Assembly (NCBI GenBank): GCA_018401555.1
Contig: JAGYKP010000084.1
Coordinates: 186,001-250,000 of the forward strand
DNA: 64,000 nt
Source: Halomonas sp.
GTDB taxonomy: Bacteria; Pseudomonadota; Gammaproteobacteria; Pseudomonadales; Halomonadaceae
Reading direction: 5' to 3'
The notes under the pieces are model-generated. The model saw only the letters and a program-made list of their open reading frames with translations. It searched no databases and had not been told where the DNA came from. How positions within the stretch are numbered: the stretch's first letter is position 1; every line of letters starts with the position of its first letter. This document shows, in pieces, positions 15,640 to 27,161 of the stretch. The translations under genes were made by a program, and so were the position numbers.

Positions 15640-18223
15640 TCAAAGTGTTTCCCGCCAGCGGTAGAGAAGCTCCAGCGCCTGGCGCGGGGTCAGCTCGTCG
15701 AGGCTGAGGCCGCCGAGCTCCTCCACTAGCGGGTGCGGTGTGCTGGCAAAGAGGTCGTTCTGCAGCGGTGCCGCCGCGGCGCCGCCATCGGCGCTTGCCG
15801 GGCGGCTACCCTGGTCGACCTCCTGCTGCTCCAGCTGGGCGAGCTTCTCCCGGGCTCTGGCGATCACTCCCTGGGGCACGCCGGCGAGCTGGGCCACCTG
15901 CAGGCCATAGCTCTGGCTGGCCGGGCCCTCCTCCACCCGGTGCATGAAGACGATGCCATCCCTGTGCTCCGCCGCGGTGAGGTGAACGTTGGCTACCCCC
16001 TCGGCCTGCTCGGGCAGGGCCGTCATCTCGAAGTAGTGGGTGGCGAACAGGGTAAAGGCGCGGGTGCGGGTCAGGTGCTCGGCGCTGGCCCAGGCCAGCG
16101 ACAGGCCATCGAAAGTGCTGGTACCACGGCCGATCTCGTCCATCAGCACCAGGCTTTCGTCGGTGGCGTTGTGCAGGATGCTGGCGGTCTCGGTCATTTC
16201 CACCATGAAGGTGGAGCGTCCGCCGGCCAGGTCGTCCGAGGAGCCGATGCGGGTGAAGATGCGATCCACCGGACCGATCTCCGCCGCGTCCGCGGGCACG
16301 AAGCTGCCGGTGTGGGCGAGCAGCACGATCAGCGCGGCCTGGCGCATGTAGGTGGACTTGCCGCCCATGTTGGGGCCGGTGATCACCAGCATGCGGCGGT
16401 CGTCGCCCATCATCAGGTCGTTGGGCACGAAGGGGCGTCGGAGACTCGCTCCACCACCGGGTGGCGACCGCCGCGGATGCTGCGATGCCCGGGGCCTCGG
16501 CCAGGTGCGGGCGCACGAACTCCAGGGCGCGCGGCGCGCTCGGCGAAGGCGCAGCAGCGTCCAGCGCCGCCAATGCCCGCGGCGCTGGCCTGCAGGGGCG
16601 TCGAGCTCGGCGTTGAGGGTGTCGAGCAGTCCCTCGTAGAGCAGCTTCTCCCGGGCGAGTGCCCGGGACTTCGCCGAGAGTGCCTTGTCCTCGAACTCCT
16701 TGAGCTCGGGGATGATGAAGCGCTCGGCGTTCTTCAGGGTCTGGCGGCGGATATAGTCCGCCGGGGCGTCCTTGGCCTGGGCGCGGGGGATCTCGATATA
16801 GTAGCCATGGACCCGGTTGTAGCCGACCTTGAGGCCGGGCAGGCCGGTGCGTTCCCGCTCGCGGGTCTCCAGCCTTACCAGGTAGTCGCCGGCGTGCTCG
16901 GCCAGTCCGCGGTGCTCGTCGAGCTCGGCATCGTAGCCCTCGGCGAGCACCCCGCCGTCGCGGATCACCACCGGCGGGTTCTCCACCAGGGCGCGGTTCA
17001 GGGTGGCGGCGAGCTCGGGATAGGGGCGGATATGGTGCTTCAGCTCGTCCAGGGTGGAACCCTCGGGATAGTCGGCGAGCCGGGCCTCGAGGTCGGGCAG
17101 GGCGTTGAAGGCGTCGCGCAGCCGGGCCAGGTCCCGCGGACGTGCACTGTAGAGGGCCACCCGGGCCAGGATGCGCTCCACGTCGCCGATCGCCTTGAGC
17201 GAGTCACGCAGCGCCTCGTAGCCGTCCGCCTCCAGCAGCAGGGTCACGGCGGACTGGCGTGACTGGACGCGTTCGCGGTCGCGCAGCGGGCGGTTGAGCC
17301 AGCGCTTGAGCAGCCGCGCAGCCCATGGCGGTGGCGGTGGTGTCGAGCACGCTGGCCAGGGTGTTATCGCCGCTGCCACCGAGGTTCACGTCGATCTCCA
17401 GGTTGCGACGGCTGGCGGCGTCGATGACCACCGCGTCATCGCGGCTCTCCACGCCGATGGCGGTGACGTGGGGCAGGCGCGAGCGCTGGGTGTCCCGGGC
17501 ATACTCGACCAGGACCCCGGCGGCGGTGATGGCGGCTTCCAGGTGGGCGCAGCCGAAACCGCGCAGGTCCTGGACCCCGAACTGGTCGCAGAGCAGGCGG
17601 GTCGCGCTCTCCAGATCGAATAGCCAGTCGCTCTGGCGGCGCAGCCCGCGGCGCCCCTCCAGGGCTGGCGGCAGGGAGAGGCTCTCGGTCACCAGCAGTT
17701 CGGCCGGGTCGAGGCGCTGGAGCTCGGCGAGCATCTCGCCTTCGCCCTCCACCTCCAGCACGCTGAAGCGACCGCTGGAGAGCTCCAGCCAGGCCAGGCC
17801 GATGCGCTCGCCGGCGGCATGCACGGCCACCAGCAGGTTGTCACGGCGGGCATCCAGCAGGGCTTCGTCATACAGGGTACCGGGGGTGACGATGCGCACC
17901 ACGCGGCGCTCCACCGGGCCCTTGCTGGTGGCGGGATCGCCGATCTGTTCGCAGATCGCCACCGATTCGCCGGCGGCCACCAGGCGCGCCAGGTAGCCTT
18001 CGGCGCTATGGTAGGGCACCCCGGCCATGGGAATCGGTTGCCCGGCGGACTGGCCGCGCTGGGTCAGGGTGATGTCGAGCAGCGCCGCGGCGCGCCTGGC
18101 GTCATCGAAGAACAGCTCGTAGAAGTCGCCCATGCGATAGAACAGCAGCACGTCGGGGTGCTCGCGCTTGATCTTCAGGTACTGGGCCATCATCGGCGTA
18201 TGCTGGGCGCTGGCCTGGGACAT
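15640..18223 (-). CDS. mutS: DNA mismatch repair protein MutS (several frameshifts)
   Basis: Recognises mismatches and small loops and starts methyl-directed repair with MutL. The N-terminal mismatch-binding domain shows [11 protein letters not shown] and the [11 protein letters not shown] motif (Phe-X-Glu mismatch contact). The C-terminal ATPase has the P-loop [13 protein letters not shown] and Walker [13 protein letters not shown]. One surplus base near 17320 switches frame in the middle. A further cluster of about five small indels lies at 16435-16610, where MutS-like fragments appear in alternating frames. Corrected length is about 860 aa, normal. Errors in the sequence are more likely than a true mutator allele, but MutS is dispensable, so this one deserves checking. 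Confidence 0.9.
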
Positions 18224-18373
18224 GGCGATCTCTGGCTCCTGGTCTCGTTGAGCGGTCGTCGGAGGCGCACGCGAAGCAGCTGCGCCTGCATCCCCTCGGC
18301 AAAGGCAGTATTCTACGCAGATGGCCCTGCCTCGTCAGGCATGCCTTCGATCCACCGTGCAGGAGTCCTCACC

Positions 18374-18886
18374 ATGTCCCACTCTGCCACCAGCCTCGCC
18401 AACCTCGACCTGGCCACCCTGGCCGAGCGCCTGGGTCGCCTGTGCCGAGACCAGGGGGTGACCATCACCTGCGCAGAATCATGCACCGGCGGTGGGGTGG
18501 CCAGCGCCATTACCTCGGTGGCCGGCAGCTCCGACTACTTCGAGATCGGCTATGTCACCTACTCCAACGCCGCCAAGACCCGCCTGCTGGGCGTGGAGGA
18601 GGCGCTGCTCGACGCGCATGGCGCGGTCAGCCGCGAGGTGGTGGAGGCGATGGTGCGTGGCGCCTGCCGCGACAGCGGTGGCGACCTCGGCGTGGCGATC
18701 AGCGGTGTGGCCGGCCCGGGTGGTGGCAGCGCCGACAAGCCGGTGGGTACCGTATGGCTGGCGTGGGGCGATGGCGCGGCCGCCGAGGCGGAGTGCCATC
18801 ACTATCCCGGCGATCGCCGTGCGGTACGCGAGCAGGCGGTGCGCGAGGCACTGGTCGGGCTGGTGCGCCGTCTCGAGGCGCGCTGA
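18374..18886 (+). CDS. pncC: Nicotinamide-nucleotide amidase, CinA C-terminal domain family
   Basis: Deamidates NMN to nicotinate mononucleotide in pyridine-nucleotide recycling; often annotated cinA because it matches the C-terminal domain of competence-damage protein CinA. 170 aa single domain, the usual short form in gammaproteobacteria. Conserved [15 protein letters not shown] near 36-50, YVTYSNAAK near 63, and GVAGPGGGS near 119. AGGAG lies 8 bases before ATG 18374. It is divergent from mutS and directly upstream of recA, as in E. coli (ygaD). Confidence 0.93.
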   Translation: MSHSATSLANLDLATLAERLGRLCRDQGVTITCAESCTGGGVASAITSVAGSSDYFEIGYVTYSNAAKTRLLGVEEALLDAHGAVSREVVEAMVRGACRDSGGDLGVAISGVAGPGGGSADKPVGTVWLAWGDGAAAEAECHHYPGDRRAVREQAVREALVGLVRRLEAR

Positions 18887-18944
18887 GTCCGCCGCTCGCC
18901 CGGGGACAATTTCCGCTGGCCGAGCGCGCCATTTTTCTCCATAC

Positions 18945-18964
18945 TACTGGTCAGTCATACAGTA
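18945..18964 (+). promoter_or_regulatory. LexA (SOS) box upstream of recA
   Basis: TACTGG-N8-ACAGTA at 18945-18964 matches the 20-bp LexA operator with one change in the left half (CTGG instead of CTGT). It lies 30 bases before the recA start codon, the expected place for SOS control of recA. Confidence 0.75.
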
Positions 18965-18993
18965 TCCAGAGACCCAGATTGAGGAGGCCCGTG

Positions 18994-20058
<1,065 letters not shown>

Positions 20059-20061
20059 GCC

Positions 20062-20544
20062 ATGCTGGAGCGAACCGCCAGCGACGCCACGCCCCGTGAT
20101 GATGCCGTCCGGCTGTTGGCCCGGCGCGAGTACTCTCGCGCCGAGCTGGCCGAGCGTCTGGCGGCGAAGGGGCATGCGGCCGACAGCATCGCCGAGTGTC
20201 TCGACGACCTCGCCGAGCAGGGGCTGCAGTCCGATGCCCGCTTCGCCGAGAGCTTCCTGCGCTCTCGGATCTTCCGCGGCCAGGGGCCGGTGAAGATCCG
20301 CCTGGAGCTGGAGCGGCGTGGCCTCGGTCGTGAGGAGGTCCAGGCCGCCTTCGCCGCGAGCGAGCAGTCCGGCGAGGCCGACTGGTCAGGCCTGGCCTGT
20401 GCGGCGCTCGCGCGGCGTTTCACGGGGCCCGGTGACACGCCGCGCGAGCGCGCCCGTCGCGAGCGCTTCCTGGCAAGCCGCGGCTTCGACTTCGACCAGG
20501 TGCGCCACGCCCTGGCCCATGCCTGGGACGCCGCATCGGACTAG
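20062..20544 (+). CDS. recX: RecA regulatory protein RecX
   Basis: Caps and limits RecA filaments. 160 aa, made of the three-helix repeats typical of RecX (LLARREYSRAELAERLAAKG; DDLAEQGLQSDARFAESFLRSR; GQGPVKIRLELERRGL). It starts 3 bases after the recA stop with no separate promoter, so it is co-expressed with recA under SOS control. Confidence 0.93.
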   Translation: MLERTASDATPRDDAVRLLARREYSRAELAERLAAKGHAADSIAECLDDLAEQGLQSDARFAESFLRSRIFRGQGPVKIRLELERRGLGREEVQAAFAASEQSGEADWSGLACAALARRFTGPGDTPRERARRERFLASRGFDFDQVRHALAHAWDAASD

Positions 20545-20558
20545 CCCCCTTCAGTCCC

Positions 20559-20577
20559 TTGACAACTGCGCTATAAT
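20559..20577 (+). promoter_or_regulatory. Candidate alaS promoter with perfect TATAAT
   Basis: A perfect -10 TATAAT at 20572-20577 lies 130 bases before alaS. A perfect TTGACA (20559-20564) is only 7 bases upstream of it, too close to be its -35; with normal spacing the -35 would be a weak TTCAGT-like sequence. The -10 element itself is convincing. Confidence 0.5.
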
Positions 20578-20706
20578 GTCTCCCTTTGCGAACGCCCCGG
20601 GTGGCACCCCGTGGCACCGCGATGCGCCATGTTCACGCGCCTCGTGGCGCCCGTCTCGAGCCAGCGTCGCCCGCCGGGTCACCCCGTTCATCGCCACGGA
20701 TACCCC

Positions 20707-23316
<2,610 letters not shown>

Positions 23317-23326
23317 CAGTTTTCGA

Positions 23327-23357
23327 CAGGGCCGGTAGCCGCGAGGCGCCGGCCCTG
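23327..23357 (+). terminator. Hairpin after alaS
   Basis: CAGGGCCGG (23327-23335) pairs with CCGGCCCTG (23349-23357), starting 11 bases after the alaS stop. The tail is CTTGT, not a strong T run. Confidence 0.45.
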
Positions 23358-23423
23358 CTTGTAGAGAGTCACCTTTCACTCATCCGGGCGTAGCAGCCCG
23401 ACATACGAGGGGAAACATCACCG

Positions 23424-24677
23424 ATGGCACTATACGTACAGAAGTTCGGCGGCACCTCGGTGGGCTCCGTGGAGCGCATCAAGGCCGTGGCCGAGAAGGT
23501 CAAGGGCTTCCGCGACAACGGCCACCAGGTCGTCGTGGTGGTCTCCGCCATGAGCGGCGAGACCAATCGACTGATCGGCATGGCCAACGAGATCAACGAT
23601 GAGCCGACCCCGCGCGAGATGGACATGCTGCTCTCCACCGGCGAGCAGGTGACCATCTCGCTGCTGGCCATGGCGCTGCACAAGCTGGGCGTGCCGGCGA
23701 CCTCCTATACCGGCTCCCAGGTGGGTATCCAGACCGACAGCGCCCACACCAAGGCGCGCATCCAGCGTATCGAGACCGATGAGCTGCAGTCCGACCTGGA
23801 TGACGGCCAGGTGGTGGTGGTCGCCGGCTTCCAGGGGGTCGACGAGGAGGGCAACATTACCACCCTCGGCCGCGGCGGTTCCGATACCACCGGCGTGGCC
23901 CTGGCCGCGGCGCTGAAGGCCGACGAGTGCCAGATCTACACCGATGTCGATGGCGTCTACACCACCGATCCCCGGGTGTGCAGCAAGGCCCAGCGCCTCG
24001 AGAGCATCACCGTCGAGGAGATGCTGGAGCTGGCCAGCCTGGGCTCCAAGGTGCTGCAGATTCGCGCCGTCGAATTCGCCGGCAAGTACAATGTTCCGCT
24101 GCGCGTGCTGTCCAGCTTCGAGGATGGCCCCGGCACCCTGATCGTTGCAGACTCCGACCAAGACGAGGACACCATGGAAGAACCGCTGATCTCCGGTATC
24201 GCCTTCACCGCCAACGAGGCCAAGCTGACCCTGCTCAACACCCCCGACGTGCCGGGCGTGGCCTCGCGCATCCTCGGCCCCATCGCCGACGCCAACATCG
24301 AAGTCGACATGATCGTGCAGAACGTGGCGCCGGCCGGCGACTACACCGACTTCACCTTCACCGTGGCCAAGGGTGACTACAAGCAGACCCTCAAGATCCT
24401 CAATGAGCAGGTGCTGCCGGACCTGGGCGAGGGTGAGGTCAAGGGTGACGACAACATCGCCAAGGTCTCCCTGGTGGGCGTCGGCATGCGCTCCCACGCC
24501 GGTGTGGCCTCGAAGATGTTCCGCGTGCTCTCCGAGGAGAACATCAACATTCGCATGGTCTCCACTTCCGAGATCAAGATTTCGGTGGTGATCGACGAGA
24601 AGCAGATGGAGCTGGCCGTGCGCGCCCTGCACAAGGCCTTCGGTCTCGACAAGGCCGATATCGAGAGCGAAGAATAA
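23424..24677 (+). CDS. lysC: Aspartate kinase
   Basis: First step of the lysine, threonine, methionine and diaminopimelate pathway. 417 aa with an N-terminal amino-acid-kinase domain (KFGGTSVGS at 7-15; GRGGSDTTG near 152-160) and two C-terminal ACT domains (from about 265, [15 protein letters not shown], and about 345, [19 protein letters not shown]) that bind feedback inhibitors. The length and ACT arrangement match the Pseudomonas/Bacillus-type monofunctional enzyme. AGGGG lies upstream of ATG 23424. Confidence 0.95.
   Translation: MALYVQKFGGTSVGSVERIKAVAEKVKGFRDNGHQVVVVVSAMSGETNRLIGMANEINDEPTPREMDMLLSTGEQVTISLLAMALHKLGVPATSYTGSQVGIQTDSAHTKARIQRIETDELQSDLDDGQVVVVAGFQGVDEEGNITTLGRGGSDTTGVALAAALKADECQIYTDVDGVYTTDPRVCSKAQRLESITVEEMLELASLGSKVLQIRAVEFAGKYNVPLRVLSSFEDGPGTLIVADSDQDEDTMEEPLISGIAFTANEAKLTLLNTPDVPGVASRILGPIADANIEVDMIVQNVAPAGDYTDFTFTVAKGDYKQTLKILNEQVLPDLGEGEVKGDDNIAKVSLVGVGMRSHAGVASKMFRVLSEENINIRMVSTSEIKISVVIDEKQMELAVRALHKAFGLDKADIESEE
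24174..24677 (+). CDS. Possible aspartate kinase beta subunit from an internal start
   Basis: Within lysC, ATG 24174 is preceded by GAGG at a suitable distance and would give a 167-aa protein of just the two ACT domains (starting [11 protein letters not shown]). Aspartate kinases of this class in Bacillus and Corynebacterium are alpha2-beta2 enzymes whose beta chain arises from such an internal start. Whether it is used here is inference. Confidence 0.3.
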   Translation: MEEPLISGIAFTANEAKLTLLNTPDVPGVASRILGPIADANIEVDMIVQNVAPAGDYTDFTFTVAKGDYKQTLKILNEQVLPDLGEGEVKGDDNIAKVSLVGVGMRSHAGVASKMFRVLSEENINIRMVSTSEIKISVVIDEKQMELAVRALHKAFGLDKADIESEE

Positions 24678-24713
24678 GCCGACCCGTGGCGGCAGATTAC
24701 CTTCTACGCTGGT

Positions 24714-24780
24714 AGGGAAGCCCGTCGCGTCCTGCGGCGGTGCTTCCCTTCAACGGGCGGCCCGTGTTTGATGGGCCGCC
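24714..24780 (+). terminator. Two hairpins between lysC and csrA
   Basis: AGGGAAGC (24714-24721) pairs with GCTTCCCT (24742-24749), and GGCGGCCC (24756-24763) pairs with GGGCCGCC (24773-24780). The first probably ends lysC. The second lacks a T run and may belong to the csrA leader. Confidence 0.45.
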
Positions 24781-24883
24781 GTGTTGGTCACGGAGGACGT
24801 TCTGCCACATACTGGGGCGGCGTGGTACCGCCGGCCAACATCCCGTTGCCAGCCAGAGAACAAGCCTGAGAAGGAGATCAGCC

Positions 24884-25081
24884 ATGCTCATCCTGACCCG
24901 CCGTGTCGGCGAGACCCTGATGATAGGTGACGACATCACCGTGACGGTGCTGGGCGTGAAAGGCAACCAGGTCCGTATCGGGGTGAATGCGCCGAAGGAT
25001 GTGGCAGTTCATCGCGAGGAGATCTATCAGCGCATTCAGCGCGAGAAGAGTGACGAGGAAGGCTCTGGCCACGAAGAGTAA
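24884..25081 (+). CDS. csrA: Carbon storage regulator CsrA (RsmA)
   Basis: Small homodimeric RNA-binding protein that binds GGA motifs in mRNA leaders to block or alter translation, and is itself titrated by CsrB/RsmZ RNAs. 65 aa. Starts [18 protein letters not shown] and carries the RNA-contact segment [25 protein letters not shown] precedes ATG 24884, and another GGA (in GGAGGAC, about 24791) lies in the leader, which would allow autoregulation. A matching sponge RNA appears to be encoded at 14715-14890. Confidence 0.97.
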   Translation: MLILTRRVGETLMIGDDITVTVLGVKGNQVRIGVNAPKDVAVHREEIYQRIQREKSDEEGSGHEE

Positions 25082-25116
25082 CGGTCAGGGCTGTAGACAA
25101 AAAAGCCGCGGGGGGC

Positions 25117-25145
25117 TGGACAAACCCCTTCGGAAACGGTAAGAT
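25117..25145 (+). promoter_or_regulatory. Promoter of the tRNA operon
   Basis: TGGACA (25117-25122), a 17-base spacer and TAAGAT (25140-25145), followed by a GC-rich discriminator as in stable-RNA promoters. It lies 18 bases before tRNA-Ser. Confidence 0.65.
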
Positions 25146-25162
25146 ATGCGCCGTGTCGTTAG

Positions 25163-25255
25163 GGAGAGGTGGCCGAGTGGCTGAAGGCGCTCCCCTGCTA
25201 AGGGAGTAAGGGGTTTATAGCCTCTTCGAGGGTTCGAATCCCTCCCTCTCCGCCA
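25163..25255 (+). tRNA. tRNA-Ser(GCU)
   Basis: 93-base class-II tRNA with encoded CCA. Acceptor stem GGAGAGG/CCTCTCC, anticodon loop CTGCTAA (anticodon GCT) on a CTCCC/GGGAG stem, long variable arm, and T-loop GGTTCGAATCC. It reads AGC/AGU. The tRNA-Ser then tRNA-Arg order after csrA matches serV-argVYZQ in E. coli. Confidence 0.97.
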
Positions 25256-25276
25256 CAGCGATACCGTGAAGCATCA

Positions 25277-25353
25277 GCGCCCGTAGCTCAGCTGGATAGA
25301 GTACCTGACTACGAATCAGGTGGTCGGAGGTTCGAATCCTCCCGGGCGCGCCA
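25277..25353 (+). tRNA. tRNA-Arg(ACG), copy 1
   Basis: 77 bases with encoded CCA. Acceptor GCGCCCG/CGGGCGC, anticodon loop CTACGAA with anticodon ACG on a CTGA/TCAG stem, T-loop TTCGAAT. A34 is normally converted to inosine, reading CGU/CGC/CGA. The second copy downstream is identical. Confidence 0.97.
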
Positions 25354-25401
25354 GCTTCCACGCAAGACAGGTGATGGCGGTCACTGACAACACCGCACTT
25401 C

Positions 25402-25478
25402 GCGCCCGTAGCTCAGCTGGATAGAGTACCTGACTACGAATCAGGTGGTCGGAGGTTCGAATCCTCCCGGGCGCGCCA
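25402..25478 (+). tRNA. tRNA-Arg(ACG), copy 2
   Basis: Identical over all 77 bases to the copy at 25277-25353, separated from it by a 48-base spacer. Same promoter and terminator as the other two tRNAs. Confidence 0.97.
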
Positions 25479-25484
25479 GATCTC

Positions 25485-25523
25485 GACCCGTCCTCCAACG
25501 CGAGGGCGGGTCTTCTCTTTTTT
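25485..25523 (+). terminator. Rho-independent terminator of the tRNA operon
   Basis: An 11-bp stem with one T-G wobble (25485-25495 with 25502-25512) is followed by TTCTCTTTTTT. Strong intrinsic terminator just after the last tRNA-Arg. Confidence 0.85.
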
Positions 25524-25556
25524 GGGACGTCCTGTCCCTACCGGTTTCTGCTAGCC

Positions 25557-25628
25557 GGGGCGCCTCCTCCTGGCGCCCCTGCGATCGTTTGAGGCGCCGT
25601 CGCCATTGCGACGTGCGCCTCCTTTTTA
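25557..25628 (+). terminator. Two further hairpins between the tRNAs and dusC
   Basis: GGGGCGCC/GGCGCCCC (25557-25564 with 25572-25579) and a 12-bp stem with one bulge (25592-25603 with 25608-25620) followed by CCTTTTTAT. The second looks like an intrinsic terminator for plus-strand transcription. The pair may also serve the 3' end of dusC, which converges from the right. Confidence 0.5.
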
Positions 25629-25659
25629 TCCAGCCGTCTTTCCTGTCCCGCTGCCGTAC

Positions 25660-26721
25660 CTATCCTGCAGAGACTCTCCGGCCGGCCATGGTAGCGACCA
25701 TGGCCGTGGGGTGTTCGTTGGCGTCCGGCGCATTGGCCGTAAGGCCCGCCAGCAGATCGTCCAGCCTGGTAAGGCGCTTGAGGTGCTGGAAGCGTCGTGC
25801 CGCCTCGGTGTCCCCCTGGCGCATATGGTTGAGCCACTGCTTGACCAGCGAGGTGACCACGCGCTCGGGGAGCGTGCTACGCTGCAGTGCAGCAAACTCG
25901 TTCAGGACCCTCGCCCGCGCCGCCCAGGGGGTGGGCGCCAGGCGCTCGCCGGTGCGCTGCCAGTGGCGGATACGTGCCGCCAGCCAGGGGTCGGCCAGCG
26001 CCCCGCGGCCGAGCATGACATCGCGGCAGCCGGAGAGGGTGCGGGCCTTCCAGTAGTCCTCGAGGGTCCAGATGTCGCCGTTGGCGATCACCGGGATGGT
26101 CAGGTCGCGTCGAATGCGACCGATCCACTCCCAGTGGGCCGGTGGGCGGTAGCCCTCTTCCCGGGTGCGGCCATGCACCACCAGGTGTCGGGCACCGCCT
26201 GCCTGGGCCGCGCGGCCGCAGGCCAGTGCCAGGCGCCGATCGGCGAAGCCCAGGCGGATCTTGGCGGTCACCGGAATGTGCTGGCCTACCGCTTCATGCA
26301 CGGCAGCGACCACGGCATAAACTCGCCGCGGGTCGCGCAGCAGTGAGGCGCCGCCATCGTGGCGGTTGACCAGCTTGGCCGGACAGCCGAAGTTGAGATC
26401 GACACCGGTGGCGCCGAGGCGCAGGGCCTGGCGGGCATTGGCCGCCAGGGCCTCGGGGTCGGAGCCGAGCAGCTGCAACTGGACCGGTACCCCGCCAGGG
26501 GTCATCATGCGGGCGTGCTGCAGTTCGGGGCAGTGCTTGTGGAAGACGCGTGGCGGCAGGCGGGCATCCACCACGCGCACGAACTCGGTGACTGCCCAGT
26601 CGAAGCCCGGCTGGCGGGTCAGCAGGTCTCGGGTATGGGCGTCGATGACCCCCTCCATGGGGGCCAGGCCGATCAAGCCGTGTGAATCCTGTAGTAAATT
26701 AACAACGCTGACTTCCACCAT
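25660..26721 (-). CDS. dusC: tRNA-dihydrouridine synthase, DusC type
   Basis: FMN enzyme that reduces a uridine in tRNA (position 16 for DusC). 353 aa. TIM-barrel start GLIGLAPMEGVIDAHTRDLL, Cys catalytic loop NFGCPAKLVNRHDGGASLL, HGRTREEGY for FMN/substrate binding, and ANGDIW near 225. Assignment to the DusC branch rests on the APMEGV start and overall length; DusA/DusB are less likely. I chose ATG 26721 because the frame's only earlier start is a TTG inside a palindromic operator-like site. Divergent from the oad operon. Confidence 0.88.
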   Translation of the reverse strand: MVEVSVVNLLQDSHGLIGLAPMEGVIDAHTRDLLTRQPGFDWAVTEFVRVVDARLPPRVFHKHCPELQHARMMTPGGVPVQLQLLGSDPEALAANARQALRLGATGVDLNFGCPAKLVNRHDGGASLLRDPRRVYAVVAAVHEAVGQHIPVTAKIRLGFADRRLALACGRAAQAGGARHLVVHGRTREEGYRPPAHWEWIGRIRRDLTIPVIANGDIWTLEDYWKARTLSGCRDVMLGRGALADPWLAARIRHWQRTGERLAPTPWAARARVLNEFAALQRSTLPERVVTSLVKQWLNHMRQGDTEAARRFQHLKRLTRLDDLLAGLTANAPDANEHPTAMVATMAGRRVSAG

Positions 26722-26735
26722 GAATCCATTGCAAT

Positions 26736-26745
26736 TTGTCGACAA
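26736..26745. promoter_or_regulatory. TTGTCGACAA palindrome in the dusC/oadG divergent region
   Basis: A perfect 10-bp palindrome in an AT-rich stretch between the divergent dusC and oadG genes, with TATACC (26756-26761) on the plus strand a short distance downstream. The shape TnGT...ACnA resembles operators of GntR-family regulators, which often control carboxylate metabolism. Regulator unknown. Confidence 0.3.
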
Positions 26746-26837
26746 TCTGGCAGTTTATACCACAATCAAACTTCGCAAGCCGCCATGTTCCGCGAAATCA
26801 GGGTGCATGGTGGCGAGATAACGCCAGGAGGCGCCCG

Positions 26838-27094
26838 ATGCAGGACATGCAGCTGCTGGAGGAGGGCCTGTCCCTCATGGCCCTGGGCATGGGCTTCGTT
26901 TTTGTTTTTCTTACCTTGCTAGTGATCGTCACCACCCTGATGTCCAAGGTCATCGGCCGCTTCTTCCCGGAGCCCGTGGCACCTGCGGCGCCGGTAATCG
27001 CGGTGGCGCCACCGCCCAGCCGAGCCAGGACGATGACGTCATGGTGGCCATCACCGCCGCGGTGCACCGCTACCGCCGCCGCCATCGCCGCTGA
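26838..27094 (+). CDS. oadG: Oxaloacetate decarboxylase gamma subunit (one frameshift)
   Basis: Small membrane anchor that assembles the alpha and beta subunits of the Na+-pumping decarboxylase. About 85 aa: one N-terminal transmembrane helix ([22 protein letters not shown]), a Pro/Ala-rich linker and a basic end RYRRRHR before TGA 27092-27094. One C appears to be missing in the run at 27015-27017; as written, the frame would read through into oadA. CAGGAGG precedes ATG 26838. First gene of oadGAB. Confidence 0.85.
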
Positions 27095-27161
27095 GCGGCG
27101 CCCCGTCCCCAGTACCCCCCTATTCCCTTTCCTTTCCATTCATAACGACAAGGTCACGACC

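Noticed and set aside
23317..23423. Lysine riboswitch upstream of lysC
   Set aside because: The gap is only about 107 bases and shows just one terminator-like hairpin, too short for the lysine aptamer.
25163..25660. An integrated island at the tRNA-Arg genes
   Set aside because: tRNA-Arg is a common integration site and is duplicated here, but no integrase or foreign genes follow; the next gene is dusC. The two copies are an ordinary tandem as in argVYZQ.
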